Shown here: positions 26,060 to 35,632 of the stretch, piece by piece | How positions within the stretch are numbered: the first letter of the stretch is position 1 | Layout: the number at the start of each line of letters is the position of its first letter | DNA from: Bacteroidota bacterium | Lineage (GTDB): Bacteria > Bacteroidota > Bacteroidia > Chitinophagales > Chitinophagaceae | NCBI GenBank assembly: GCA_013286315.1 | Contig: JABDFX010000002.1 | Location: 666-64,665, forward strand | DNA: 64,000 nucleotides | Direction of reading: 5' to 3' | The notes under the pieces: generated by a model | What the model saw: the letters and a program-made list of their open reading frames with translations, nothing else | Told to the model about the DNA's origin: nothing | Databases searched by the model: none | Made by a program: the position numbers and the translations under genes

Positions 26060-27403
26060 TCTTAAAACCATCTGCCGGTCTGCATCCAGGCGTGCGAGAA
26101 TAAATAACATAACACTGAAAGTGAGTAACGAAGTACCACCATAACTGACAAACGGAAGTGGAATTCCAATTACGGGAGCAAGGCCGATCGTCATACATAC
26201 GTTGATGGAAATATGGAAGAAGAACACGGACGCTACTCCATAGGCATAGGCGCGACTGAACACCGATCTCTGTCTCTCGGCGATGGTTACGATCCGTAAG
26301 AGAAGTATGATATAAATACTGAGGAATACCACGCTGCCAAGAAATCCAAATCCCTCCCCGATTGTACAGAAAATAAAATCTGTTCGCTGCTCCGGAACAA
26401 AATCATAACGGGTCTGGGTTCCTTTTAAAAGACCCTTACCGAGCAATCCGCCATTACTGATCGCAATCTTGGATTGCTTCACATTGTAGTCCCCGTTATC
26501 TTTCTTTTTGCCGACCGATTTTTCTTCAATTTCTTTTGCGGCAGCCTCGTTTTTCGGCACATAATCCTTACCTATCGCATCATAAATACGTTTCACCTGG
26601 TAGGGCTGGAAAACGTGATCGAAAACAAAAGGAACCATAAAGCGCTGAACTCCTACACAAACAAACCATATACTGATAATGGCAATGAGAACCGTGCGCT
26701 GCCTTTTTATTTTACTTCTGAGGAAATATATAAAGAGCCCGGCAATCGCCGTCAAAATCAGGGCGAGTACATTCGGATCCAGCAATAGGGTAGCGACAAC
26801 AAGTACAGCGAAAGAAAATCCGATAATAAGCACCAATGGTGGTAATCCTTCCCGAAACATCACCAGAAAAAAAGAAAAATATACCAGCGCGAGACCGGTT
26901 TCCTTTTGCATGATGGATAGTGCAGCGGGTACAAGCGCAATAACAACGGCAATCAATTGGGAACGCGGTTTGGAGAAATTCGTTTCCACGCGTGACAGAT
27001 ATTTCGCCAGCGCCAGGTTCACAAAAATCTTACATACATCCGCCGGCTGTATTTGAACAGCAGATCCAAGTTTGATGATGGAAGAAGTTCCTTTGATATT
27101 GGAGTGAAATGGAAATACCAACAACATGAGTAATATGCCGAAGGCATACCAAAGATTTGCAGTCGCTGTAAAAAACTTACTATCTGTTAAGAGGATAAAA
27201 ATTCCGGCAATTCCACTGATCACAAAAAACAAAGACTGGCGGCTATAATCTGTTTTGAGCGAAAGAAATCCCTGTAACACATTATCTCCATCGTGATAGG
27301 TCGCGGAAAAAATACTCATGACACCAATGGCGGACAGAATAAACCAGAGCCAGATCAGCGACTTGTCAGCGCCGCTGGCAATATATGAATTGCGTTCGTT
27401 CAT
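26057..27403 (-). CDS. rodA: Rod-shape-determining protein RodA (SEDS glycosyltransferase)
   Basis: The 448-residue protein has about ten membrane helices. SEDS signatures include LGSAVQIQPADVCKIFV, the GGLLGKGLLKGTQ loop and the C-terminal GIPLPFVSYGGTSLL. It polymerises lipid II into glycan strands for cell elongation, working with PBP2. The long extracellular loop (about 260-320) is rich in charged residues. The start codon overlaps the mrdA stop by four bases, so the two are translationally coupled. It is the last gene of the mreBCD-mrdA-rodA operon, and the downstream gap is a large inverted repeat that could end transcription. Confidence 0.95.
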   Translation of the reverse strand: MNERNSYIASGADKSLIWLWFILSAIGVMSIFSATYHDGDNVLQGFLSLKTDYSRQSLFFVISGIAGIFILLTDSKFFTATANLWYAFGILLMLLVFPFHSNIKGTSSIIKLGSAVQIQPADVCKIFVNLALAKYLSRVETNFSKPRSQLIAVVIALVPAALSIMQKETGLALVYFSFFLVMFREGLPPLVLIIGFSFAVLVVATLLLDPNVLALILTAIAGLFIYFLRSKIKRQRTVLIAIISIWFVCVGVQRFMVPFVFDHVFQPYQVKRIYDAIGKDYVPKNEAAAKEIEEKSVGKKKDNGDYNVKQSKIAISNGGLLGKGLLKGTQTRYDFVPEQRTDFIFCTIGEGFGFLGSVVFLSIYIILLLRIVTIAERQRSVFSRAYAYGVASVFFFHISINVCMTIGLAPVIGIPLPFVSYGGTSLLTFSVMLFILARLDADRQMVLR

Positions 27404-29625
27404 GGCGACTGATTTGTACTGCTGTCTTTCTGGACAACCGGTTTATCTTTTGGTTTCAATGCTGCCGTATCAAATATTTTCTTAATGATTATTTTTTTAG
27501 GCTTCCCCGAAGTATCTGATTTACCATAGGTGGCCGAATCCATAGGCTTACGTTTTGATGTGTCCGATATAACTGTTTTGATTTGTGGTCTCGGACCGAA
27601 TGGAATGGTTATATGTGCCGTTGCCTTGTGTATGGTATCCAATAGTTCCCTGCGCAGTAATGGATCCTTGAATTTCACCCAGCGCGTACTGTCGCCTGAT
27701 TGTGCCGCCCAAAGCGAAGCCCTGATAGAATCGGTTATGAATTGCAGCCTTACAAGATATCCCGGCATCAGATTCGTATTCGCAATATCTGTTGCGAGTT
27801 TAACACGTGCGGCCGTTAAAGTATCACGGAGATATTTTTCAACAAGCAGGCTACCGATACGTCCGGCCCATGTAGCACCAAACCCCGCGTTCTGAATTAC
27901 CACAGCCACTGCAATCTGCGGATCTTCGCGAGGAGCAAAACAAACAAACATTGAATTATTATTCAGTTTGGTTCTTTTCCCCTCCAATGATAAATAGTTT
28001 TCTGCAGTACCCGTTTTCGCGCACATATTAATTCCATCGATCCGGGCAATGCGGGCGGTACCCACTTCGGTTACATCCTGCATGCCGCTGATAACTGTTT
28101 CATAATCGTCATTTGATATATGAGTAAGTACTTCATGTTTTACGATAAATTTATCCAGTACGCTGTCATCGGCTGAATGTCCTTCCACTTTTTGAACGAA
28201 ATGCGGAGTATAGAAATATCCTTTGTTGGCCACGATACACATGGCATTAGCCATTTGTAAAGGCGTTACGAGCATTTTATCCTGCCCTATACCAAGCGTC
28301 GTCATGGTACAGGAATTCCACGATCCATGATATTCCTTATCGTAAGCCAACGTATCAGGAATATTGCCACCATCCTCACTGGGTAAATCAACGCCTATCC
28401 GATGTCCAAGACCAAATCTGTTCATATAGGACTTCCATGTTTGAAGTCCGTCGCGTGGGTTACCAATTTTTTTGTTATCGACCGTTAAACGGAATGTATT
28501 GCAAAAAAAAGAGTTACAGGAATGTGCAATCGCCAGTCTCAGATTCGCTGCGTGTCCGGCCCAGTTTTCCAGACATTTTACTGGATGCTTGCAGGCGAGA
28601 TATACACCCAGGCAGGGATAACCGCTGGCCTGTGTAATCACGCCTTCATCCAGTCCCACAAGTGCTCCCAGGGGTTTATATGTTGAGCCGGGAGGATAAA
28701 GTCCTTTGATGGCGCGGTTCAGCAAAGGAGCCCTGACATCCAGCGCAAGCTGTCCATAGTTTTTTTGTTTATCCGGTCCGGTGAGCGAATTGGGATCGTA
28801 ATCCGGACCCGAAGCCATAGCCAGGATACCTCCAGTTTTTGGTTCAATGGCAACCACGGCGCCAATCTTGTATGACATTAATTTCTCCGCGAGCTGCTGC
28901 AATTCGATATCCAGTGAGGAATGCAAATTTCTTCCGGCGATTGCAGGGGTGTCGAGCCCACGGTCCTGATAATGACCGACGAGACGATTTTTATTATCCT
29001 TGATCCAGTATTCAATTCCCCGCTGACCCATGAGCTGTTTTTCATAGAATTGCTCCAGTCCACTTCTTCCCACATAGTCACCCAGCTGGTAATAATAATT
29101 CGAACGGCGTAAAATATTGGAATCCACTTCACCAACATACCCCATGATATGGGCTGCTGCGTCATAGGGATACACGCGCACGGGTCGCTCCTGTAAATTG
29201 AATCCGGGGAAGCGCCAGATATTTTCTTCCAGTTTTGCATACAGATCCGGGGCCAGCAGATCGTCAAATATAGAAGGTCGGAACGGGCCGTTTTTTATTT
29301 TTGCATCCAGGATGCGTGATCGGAATTCCTCAGCATCTATTTCCAGGAGCTGGCAGAAAAAAGTGGTATCGATGGTTTTAACTTGTGAAGGGGTAACCAT
29401 CAGGTCATACAAAATAGTATTGTTGAGGATGGCTCGCTGACGGTGGTCGTATATAATACCGCGCGTAGGATAAACTCTTTTGGGGAACAGGGCATTTTCC
29501 TGAGCCATTTTTTTATACTTGTCGGAAAATATCTGCAGGTTAAAGAGTTGTGCAAAGATCACCAGGAACATCCCACCGAAGATGAGGCGTATGATATTAC
29601 TGCGTGATTGATTAAAAACAGGCAT
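27400..29625 (-). CDS. mrdA: Penicillin-binding protein 2 (elongasome transpeptidase)
   Basis: The 741-residue class B PBP has a membrane anchor at about 10-30, a pedestal domain and a transpeptidase domain from about 235. Active-site motifs are STYK (Ser314, Lys317), SCN (369-371) and KTGT (537-540). It crosslinks peptidoglycan during elongation together with RodA. The C-terminal 140 residues continue well beyond the KTGT motif and finish with a Lys/Ser/Thr/Pro-rich low-complexity tail, making the protein about 100 residues longer than the E. coli enzyme. It lies 20 bases after mreD and overlaps rodA by four bases. Confidence 0.95.
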   Translation of the reverse strand: MPVFNQSRSNIIRLIFGGMFLVIFAQLFNLQIFSDKYKKMAQENALFPKRVYPTRGIIYDHRQRAILNNTILYDLMVTPSQVKTIDTTFFCQLLEIDAEEFRSRILDAKIKNGPFRPSIFDDLLAPDLYAKLEENIWRFPGFNLQERPVRVYPYDAAAHIMGYVGEVDSNILRRSNYYYQLGDYVGRSGLEQFYEKQLMGQRGIEYWIKDNKNRLVGHYQDRGLDTPAIAGRNLHSSLDIELQQLAEKLMSYKIGAVVAIEPKTGGILAMASGPDYDPNSLTGPDKQKNYGQLALDVRAPLLNRAIKGLYPPGSTYKPLGALVGLDEGVITQASGYPCLGVYLACKHPVKCLENWAGHAANLRLAIAHSCNSFFCNTFRLTVDNKKIGNPRDGLQTWKSYMNRFGLGHRIGVDLPSEDGGNIPDTLAYDKEYHGSWNSCTMTTLGIGQDKMLVTPLQMANAMCIVANKGYFYTPHFVQKVEGHSADDSVLDKFIVKHEVLTHISNDDYETVISGMQDVTEVGTARIARIDGINMCAKTGTAENYLSLEGKRTKLNNNSMFVCFAPREDPQIAVAVVIQNAGFGATWAGRIGSLLVEKYLRDTLTAARVKLATDIANTNLMPGYLVRLQFITDSIRASLWAAQSGDSTRWVKFKDPLLRRELLDTIHKATAHITIPFGPRPQIKTVISDTSKRKPMDSATYGKSDTSGKPKKIIIKKIFDTAALKPKDKPVVQKDSSTNQSP

Positions 29626-29645
29626 CTCAGGATATTGGCGTTAAT

Positions 29646-30179
29646 TTAAACCGTATTTGTTCTGAACTTCTCCTTTCTGAAGAATAACAGTTCCGTCAGC
29701 AGGATCAGCAGCATACTGATCGCGGTGGTTGCTATTACTTTACCTATAAAATACAAAAAAGATCCGAAACTCATCCACTCCAGGAAAACAAGGTACCCAT
29801 GATGAAATACAGTAAGTACAAATACATAAGTGAAATAGGGAGCCCAGCCCATACTTGTAATCGAAGGGGATAAATAATTCTTGTCTGCTCCTTCCTGCGA
29901 TATCAGCATATTCACCACAAAAGGCCTCAGGTAAGCGATCAGTACACAGGCAGCGGCGTGCAGTCCCGGCGTATGCATGAAATAATCCAGGCTTAGGCCG
30001 AACAAAAAAGCAACCGCCATTAATGAGGCGCGGCTCATACTAAAGGGCAGCCACAATATATACAGATAATATAAGTATGGTGTGATAAACCTGTGCAGGG
30101 GCGGCATCTGAAAAAGGATGAACACCTGAACAAAAATGAACAGCACAAACCGGATTATATTTTTCAGCAGTTCGCTCAT
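29646..30179 (-). CDS. mreD: Rod-shape-determining membrane protein MreD
   Basis: The 177-residue hydrophobic protein has five or six predicted membrane helices and no catalytic motif. It begins MSELLKNIIRFVLFIFVQVF, as is usual for MreD-like proteins of Bacteroidota. The family is weakly conserved, so the call rests on size, hydrophobicity and position: it follows mreC with a four-base overlap and precedes mrdA by 20 bases. MreD joins MreC in the inner membrane to link the MreB filament to the wall-synthesis enzymes. Confidence 0.85.
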   Translation of the reverse strand: MSELLKNIIRFVLFIFVQVFILFQMPPLHRFITPYLYYLYILWLPFSMSRASLMAVAFLFGLSLDYFMHTPGLHAAACVLIAYLRPFVVNMLISQEGADKNYLSPSITSMGWAPYFTYVFVLTVFHHGYLVFLEWMSFGSFLYFIGKVIATTAISMLLILLTELLFFRKEKFRTNTV

Positions 30180-31030
30180 TGGAATTTTTTTCGCGTGGAA
30201 TCCTCCAGTCGCCTTTGTTCTAATAACTGTGCGTTGGCAATTACATACACATATTCGATATTGAAAAAATTGGTGGCAGGTTTGACTTTCAACGTATAGA
30301 AATTACTGCTTTTATCATCCACTATCTCGGCTATGGTTCCTGCCATCAGATTGCCCGGAAACAGGGAAGAAGTCGGACTGGTCACAATAGAATCCCCCAC
30401 CTGTACTTTGGCAGATTTCGGAATATCCTTCAGTGTTACAAACATCGGACTTACCCCATCCCATTCAATGGTTCCCCTTTCTCCGCCATTTTTTATTTTT
30501 ACGACTACTTTGTATTGCCTGTGTAAAAGTGTCATCACACTGGCATAATTATCACTCACATTAACCACCGTTCCCACAATTCCCTGCGGACTCACCACGC
30601 CCATATTTGGACGAACATCCTGCAATAAACCGCGGTGGATAGTTATAAAATTAAGCTGTGTATTCACGGTGCTGCCAACCACTTTAGCTCCCAGCCATGT
30701 ATATTTTCGTATCTGGCTGATGGAATCAGCCTGAACCGTATCCATCACAATCTTTTCGTTCCCATCGGGTCTTTCAAAATTTTCTTTGAGCAACTGATTC
30801 AGGCGGGTGTTTTCCGCCGCGAGCTGTTCATTGATTTTTTTCAGGCGAAAATAATATTCCACTTTGCTGTACCGCTGATTGATACTGCCTGTAATTTCAC
30901 CGGCCACATTCATCAAGGCGGCTTCATGATATTTATTATATCGAAAAAGAAAACTGAGTGCGGTTATTTGCAATAGCAAAAAGAATAGAAAATTCGCATA
31001 CTTTCGAATGAATAGAATAACATTACGCAC
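30176..31030 (-). CDS. mreC: Rod-shape-determining protein MreC
   Basis: The 284-residue protein has a short cytoplasmic start, one membrane helix (about 11-29), a periplasmic coiled coil (about 45-85) and two beta-barrel subdomains (about 110-270). Family signs include VVGSTVNTQLNFITIHRG, the NMGVVSPQGIVGTV loop and DSIVTSPTSSLFPGNLMAGTI, written here in shorter pieces of one stretch (NMGVVSPQGIVG; SSLFPGNLMAG). It scaffolds the elongation complex between MreB and PBP2. It overlaps mreD by four bases. The 123-base gap from mreB carries an inverted A/T repeat. Confidence 0.93.
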   Translation of the reverse strand: MRNVILFIRKYANFLFFLLLQITALSFLFRYNKYHEAALMNVAGEITGSINQRYSKVEYYFRLKKINEQLAAENTRLNQLLKENFERPDGNEKIVMDTVQADSISQIRKYTWLGAKVVGSTVNTQLNFITIHRGLLQDVRPNMGVVSPQGIVGTVVNVSDNYASVMTLLHRQYKVVVKIKNGGERGTIEWDGVSPMFVTLKDIPKSAKVQVGDSIVTSPTSSLFPGNLMAGTIAEIVDDKSSNFYTLKVKPATNFFNIEYVYVIANAQLLEQRRLEDSTRKKFQ

Positions 31031-31060
31031 GGGTGCTTTATGATTTTAGGTTGCTGTTAT

Positions 31061-31154
31061 AAAGCAAAAAAGGAAAAAGTAAAAAGGAAAAAGATTGCAG
31101 TCGATCTCTCCACTTTTTACTTTTTAATTTTTTACTTTTTACTTTTTACTCTTC
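31061..31154. repeat. Inverted pair of AAAAAGTAAAAAGG / CTTTTTACTTTTT words between mreB and mreC
   Basis: On the minus strand the array starts at the TAG stop of mreB with AGAGTAAAAAGTAAAAAGT-type words, and a complementary arm (CTTTTTCCTTTTTACTTTTTCC type) follows about 20 bases later. The element sits inside an operon, so it is not a simple operon-end terminator. It could attenuate mreC-rodA relative to mreB. Confidence 0.75.
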
Positions 31155-32179
31155 TATCGCATCACAAACGGATACCTGTCGTAATTCTTCAGAGAAATCC
31201 CCGTTCCCCTTACAACACTTTTTAACGGATCGTCGGCAATATGAACGGGAAGTTTAATTTTCTGGCTGAGTCTTTTATCCAGACCCCTGAGCAGAGCGCC
31301 TCCTCCTGTAAGATATAGCCCGCGGCGATAAATATCTCCGGCCAGTTCAGGCGGGGTTGTTTCGAGCGCTTTCAGAATGGCTTCTTCTATTTTGAAAATA
31401 CTTTTATCCAGGGCTTCAGCTATTTCCTGGTAACTCACCAGGATCTGTTTGGGAATACCGGTAACCAGGTCACGACCATTCACCGGAATATCATCCGGCG
31501 GATTGTCCAGATCTTTCAATGCGGCGCCGATTTGAATTTTAATTTGTTCTGCCGTTCGTTCACCGATGAGTAAACTGTGGTACCTGCGCAGCGCTTCCAT
31601 GATATCAGCCGTAAATTCATCTCCCGCAATACGAATACTCTGATCACAAACGATACCTGCTAAGGCGATTACAGTGATTCCCGTAGTTCCTCCGCCGATA
31701 TCGATAATCATATTTCCCACGGGTTCTTCCACATCTATACCAATACCCAGAGCAGCAGCCATGGGTTCATGAATCAGATAAACTTCTTTGGCGCCGGCCT
31801 GTTCCGCACTATCACGAACGGCTCTTTTTTCCACTTCAGTAATACTGGAGGGAATACAGATCATCATGCGCCAACTAGGAGGGAAAAGAGGCTTTTTGGG
31901 ATAGATCATCTTGATCATCTCGCGGATCATAAGCTCTGCAGCGTTAAAATCGGCAATTACCCCATCTTTCAAGGGTCTGACGGTCCGGATGCTCTCATGC
32001 GTCTTTTCATGCATCATCAGGGCCCGTTTCCCGACAGCCAGTACCGTCTTTGGGTTATTCCGGTCAAGGGCAACTATACTGGGTTCGTTAACTACGATCT
32101 CGTCATTGTGTATGATCAGGGTATTAGCTGTCCCCAGATCCATGGCAATCTCTTGCGTCAGGAAATTGAATAATCCCAT
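31154..32179 (-). CDS. mreB: Rod-shape-determining protein MreB (bacterial actin)
   Basis: The 341-residue actin-like ATPase has normal length. Phosphate-binding and adenosine motifs are present: DLGTANTLI (about 15-23), IDIGGGTTGITVIAL in the middle and LTGGGALLRGLD near the end. The N-terminus MGLFNFLTQEIAMDLG is typical and includes the amphipathic membrane-binding start. It forms filaments under the inner membrane that direct the elongasome. It is the first gene of the operon and carries its own promoter in the gap behind purD. Confidence 0.97.
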   Translation of the reverse strand: MGLFNFLTQEIAMDLGTANTLIIHNDEIVVNEPSIVALDRNNPKTVLAVGKRALMMHEKTHESIRTVRPLKDGVIADFNAAELMIREMIKMIYPKKPLFPPSWRMMICIPSSITEVEKRAVRDSAEQAGAKEVYLIHEPMAAALGIGIDVEEPVGNMIIDIGGGTTGITVIALAGIVCDQSIRIAGDEFTADIMEALRRYHSLLIGERTAEQIKIQIGAALKDLDNPPDDIPVNGRDLVTGIPKQILVSYQEIAEALDKSIFKIEEAILKALETTPPELAGDIYRRGLYLTGGGALLRGLDKRLSQKIKLPVHIADDPLKSVVRGTGISLKNYDRYPFVMR

Positions 32180-32216
32180 TTTAAAAGGTCAGATTTATAT
32201 TCTGTTACGATGCATG

Positions 32217-32248
32217 CAAAATTGACGGAAATAATCGGAATTAACAAA
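32217..32248 (-). promoter_or_regulatory. Promoter of the mre operon
   Basis: On the minus strand TTTG (32248-32245), 20 bases, then CAATTTTG (32224-32217). This is an exact -33 match and seven of eight at -7 (C for T at the first base). The mreB ATG lies 38 bases downstream. Confidence 0.55.
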
Positions 32249-32330
32249 GTGAACATTAATCTCCGTCATCCTGCACTGAACGCTATTTTCACGAGGATAT
32301 TTCTTAAAATCAACAGTTTATTATCAAGTA

Positions 32331-32484
32331 CGCCGTTGGGGTTGGACGTTGAGCGTTGATCGTTGGTCGTAAATGTATTATAAAAATCCCCGCTCTAATT
32401 CGACGAAAATGCGTCAAAAAACGGTTTATCTGCCTGGCGGCAACCCGCCTGATCGATCAATTGAGCAACGCCCAAGGGCCAACA
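32331..32484. repeat. Complementary degenerate repeat arms between purD and mreB
   Basis: The 306-base gap 32180-32485 holds the mre promoter and two arms. On the minus strand the first arm (GTTGGCCCTTGGGCGTTGC) begins right after the purD stop, and the second arm (AACGATCAACGCTCAACG and similar) lies at 32370-32331. Words GTTGGGCGTTG and CAACGCTCAAC are complementary. A small GGCGG/CCGCC hairpin lies between them. Confidence 0.6.
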
Positions 32485-32485
32485 T

Positions 32486-33763
32486 TTAAAGGAATTCATA
32501 ACCGATATCCCTCCTGAAATACATTCCGTCGAAGTCAATGTGGGTCAATACCGTCATCGACTTGCGTATGGCATCCTGTAGCGACCCCGCATAAGAAGTA
32601 ACACAGAGCACTCGGCCACCATTGGTAAGTACCTGGCCGTTGTCGAGCTGGGTTCCGGAATGAAATACAAGACTGTCCTCGTATTTTTCATCAAGCCCCT
32701 TAATCACAAAACCCTTTTCATAGCTGCCCGGATAACCGCGACTTACAGCAACCATAGTTGCCGCTGCAAGAGAATCTATCTGAATGGTTTTTTCGTTCAG
32801 CTTTTTGTCGGCCACTGCCTTTAAAAGGTCCACCAGATCGTTTTTAAGGCGTGGAATAATCACTTCCGTTTCAGGATCCCCCAATCGGCAATTATATTCG
32901 ATCACCATGGGTTCTATGCCCACTTTGATCAGGCCTATAAAAATAAATCCACGGTATTCAATACCATCAGATTTCAGCCCTTTGATCGTCGGATCAATGA
33001 TCCTTTCCTTCACTTTCAACATGAATTCGGAATCAGCAAAAGGAACAGGACTTACAGCCCCCATTCCGCCCGTATTCGGACCCTTGTCTCCTTCACCGAT
33101 TTTTTTATAATCCTTTGCCTCCGGCAGAAGCACATAGTGATCCCCGTCAGTTAGTACGAAAACCGAAAGTTCAATACCATCCAGGAATTCTTCCACGACG
33201 ATTCTGTGACCTGCTTCGCCAAATTTATCCTGTTGAAGCATGAGTTCGAATTCAGCCATGGCTTCAATATGACTCTGGCATATAATAACACCTTTACCCG
33301 CAGCCAGACCATCGGCTTTTAAAACTACAGGCAGGCTATGAGTTTTTACATATTCTGACCCCTCAGAAAAATGATCTGTATCAAATTCTTTGTATTTGGC
33401 TGTGGGAATACCGTGTTTCAACATAAACTGTTTGGAAAAAGCCTTGCTGCCTTCCAATCTCGCTGCCGACGCATTCGGACCGATTACCGGTATGTGACTG
33501 AGTGATCTGTCATTGACAAAATAGTCTACGATTCCTTTCACCAGCGGCTCTTCGGGTCCGACGAGCACCAGGCTGATCTTATTTTCCAGGCAGGCCTTGC
33601 CAATGGCGACAAAATCTGTGGGGTCCAGCTGTATATTCTTCCCAAATGCCGAAGTACCTGCATTGCCCGGGGCTATAAATAAAGCCGTACAGGATTTGCT
33701 TTGTGAAATCTTCCAGGCCAGAGCATGTTCTCTTCCTCCTCCTCCAAGTATTAAAATGTGCAT
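32486..33763 (-). CDS. purD: Phosphoribosylamine-glycine ligase (GAR synthetase)
   Basis: The 425-residue ATP-grasp enzyme matches PurD in length. The N-domain starts MHILILGGGGREHALAWKI. Other conserved stretches are GPEEPLVKGI, SKAFSKQFM, VLKADGLAAGKGV and GPNTGGMGAVSP, and the C-domain has YNCRLGDPETE. It joins glycine to phosphoribosylamine in the second step of purine synthesis in the cytoplasm. It stands alone here, away from other pur genes, and is divergent from the peptide transporter gene. The stop is followed directly by a degenerate repeat arm. Confidence 0.97.
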   Translation of the reverse strand: MHILILGGGGREHALAWKISQSKSCTALFIAPGNAGTSAFGKNIQLDPTDFVAIGKACLENKISLVLVGPEEPLVKGIVDYFVNDRSLSHIPVIGPNASAARLEGSKAFSKQFMLKHGIPTAKYKEFDTDHFSEGSEYVKTHSLPVVLKADGLAAGKGVIICQSHIEAMAEFELMLQQDKFGEAGHRIVVEEFLDGIELSVFVLTDGDHYVLLPEAKDYKKIGEGDKGPNTGGMGAVSPVPFADSEFMLKVKERIIDPTIKGLKSDGIEYRGFIFIGLIKVGIEPMVIEYNCRLGDPETEVIIPRLKNDLVDLLKAVADKKLNEKTIQIDSLAAATMVAVSRGYPGSYEKGFVIKGLDEKYEDSLVFHSGTQLDNGQVLTNGGRVLCVTSYAGSLQDAIRKSMTVLTHIDFDGMYFRRDIGYEFL

Positions 33764-33910
33764 AGGTAGTTTTGATTAGGCCCGAAATTCACGATTCATA
33801 CTCATATCATAAAAATAATTTTATACGCAGGGAAATCTCTTCTGCTTTTTCATGCATAAATTAATCTTACATTAGGCGACTCAATTATTTTTTAAAGAAA
33901 TCAGGCACAC

Positions 33911-35575
33911 ATGAACACTGCGCTCCCCCAGAAAGGTCATCCCCGTGGATTATATGTTTTATTTTTTACTGAAATGTGGGAGCGGTTTGGTTATTATCTG
34001 ATGGTGGGTATTCTCTATCTCTTCCTCCATGACACCGTCGCAAACGGAGGCCGTGGATTGGATGTGAGCATGGCTGCAGATATTACCGGATCATACATTG
34101 CACTCGTTTACCTTACGCCCTTTATTGGAGGACTGATTGCTGACAGATATATCGGTTACCGGGTGTCTATTTTTTTGGGAGGATCCCTGATGGCGCTTGG
34201 ATATTTTCTGATGTCAGTGCCAAATAGTGGAGGACTTTTGTATGCTGCACTGGCCTGTGTGATAGTAGGTAATGGATTTTTTAAGCCGAATATCAGTACG
34301 CTGCTGGGCAATATTTATAACAAGGAAGAACTAAAGCCCAAGAAAGACATCGCCTATAATATTTTTTACATGGGGATCAACATCGGTGCATTGGTCTGTA
34401 ATTTTGTGGCAGCCTTCCTGCGAAATAATTATTCCTGGGGATATGCTTTCTCGGCAGCAGGATTCGGTATGATTCTGAGCTTAATCATATTCGCTTCCGG
34501 TCAGAAATTTGTTAAACACGCTGATGTGATCAAGCCGGTCCACAAAGAGGATATGGCTTTCTCAAAAATCATTTCTGTTGTATTCCTGCCAGCGATTGCA
34601 GCAGGAATTATCGGATGGTTTATACCTGGGAATATATTTGGTTCGGATTCCAACGACGCATTTCTCTTTGCATGTGTACCCATCATCATATTTTATTTTA
34701 TGGTCTGGTACCGTTGTAGCGGATTTGACAGAAAAAGAATCGCCACTCTGTTTACACTTTTTGGCGTAGCTATCATTTTCTGGAATATTTATAATCAGAA
34801 TGCTACTTCACTGACGATCTGGGCTGACAGTTATACAAAACGGGAAGTTCCCAGAGCCATCGAACCTCTGTTAAAACCTTTTAAATTTACTCAGGAGGTA
34901 AACACAAACCAAAAGGAAGTACCTGTACTGGATTATCATTTTCACGCAAAGACTGATGCAAATGGAAAGGTGATAACTGAGCAGGGTGTAGATCCTTATC
35001 TGCATAATATTCCCAAAAATGAATGGCCTGCCGAGGGTGAAAATCTAAAATTGATTTCCACCGAAATTTATCAGTCCATCAATCCATTCTGGATCATTCT
35101 GCTCACACCAGTGATTGTTGGGTTGTTCGGATTTTTGAAATCGCGGGGGAAGGAAATGTCAACGCCTTCAAAATTTGCCTGGGGGACTATTATTGCTGGC
35201 ATATCATCCCTAATCATGGTTATAGCGGCACTTTCCGTCAACATCTATGAGCATAAAGTTTCTTCGGCCTGGATCATCGGCAGCTATGGTGTATTTACGA
35301 TCAGCGAGTTGTTTGTAAGTCCCGTGGGCTTGTCATTGGTTTCTAAGGTTGCTCCGCGAAGATTTACTGCTTTAATGATGGGCGGATGGTTTATTACAAC
35401 TTCTCTGGGTGGAAAAATCGCCGGTATGATGACCGGGTTCTGGGATCATTTTGACAGCAAAGCTCTTTTTTTTGGAATCAGTGCGGTTGCTGCACTGGTC
35501 GCAGGGCTTTTATTGTTCCCGCTAACCAAGAAATTGAATGAGGTGGTTGTGCAAGCGACGGCGACGGATGATTAA
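33911..35575 (+). CDS. POT-family proton-dependent oligopeptide transporter
   Basis: The 554-residue membrane protein of the major facilitator superfamily has 12-14 predicted helices. The proton-binding motif ExxERFxYY is present in FTEMWERFGYYLMVGIL near the N-terminus, and the second family signature appears in GGLIADRYIGYR and FYMGINIGAL. A soluble-looking insert of about 80 residues (about 320-400), rich in charged residues, splits two helices in the second half; insertions here are common in Bacteroidota homologues. It should import di- and tripeptides with protons. It has no operon partner. Confidence 0.92.
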   Translation: MNTALPQKGHPRGLYVLFFTEMWERFGYYLMVGILYLFLHDTVANGGRGLDVSMAADITGSYIALVYLTPFIGGLIADRYIGYRVSIFLGGSLMALGYFLMSVPNSGGLLYAALACVIVGNGFFKPNISTLLGNIYNKEELKPKKDIAYNIFYMGINIGALVCNFVAAFLRNNYSWGYAFSAAGFGMILSLIIFASGQKFVKHADVIKPVHKEDMAFSKIISVVFLPAIAAGIIGWFIPGNIFGSDSNDAFLFACVPIIIFYFMVWYRCSGFDRKRIATLFTLFGVAIIFWNIYNQNATSLTIWADSYTKREVPRAIEPLLKPFKFTQEVNTNQKEVPVLDYHFHAKTDANGKVITEQGVDPYLHNIPKNEWPAEGENLKLISTEIYQSINPFWIILLTPVIVGLFGFLKSRGKEMSTPSKFAWGTIIAGISSLIMVIAALSVNIYEHKVSSAWIIGSYGVFTISELFVSPVGLSLVSKVAPRRFTALMMGGWFITTSLGGKIAGMMTGFWDHFDSKALFFGISAVAALVAGLLLFPLTKKLNEVVVQATATDD

Positions 35576-35632
35576 GCGATCAGACTTGGGGCTTTTTACC
35601 TGTTACTTAAATATCATTGAACTCTTCACGAT

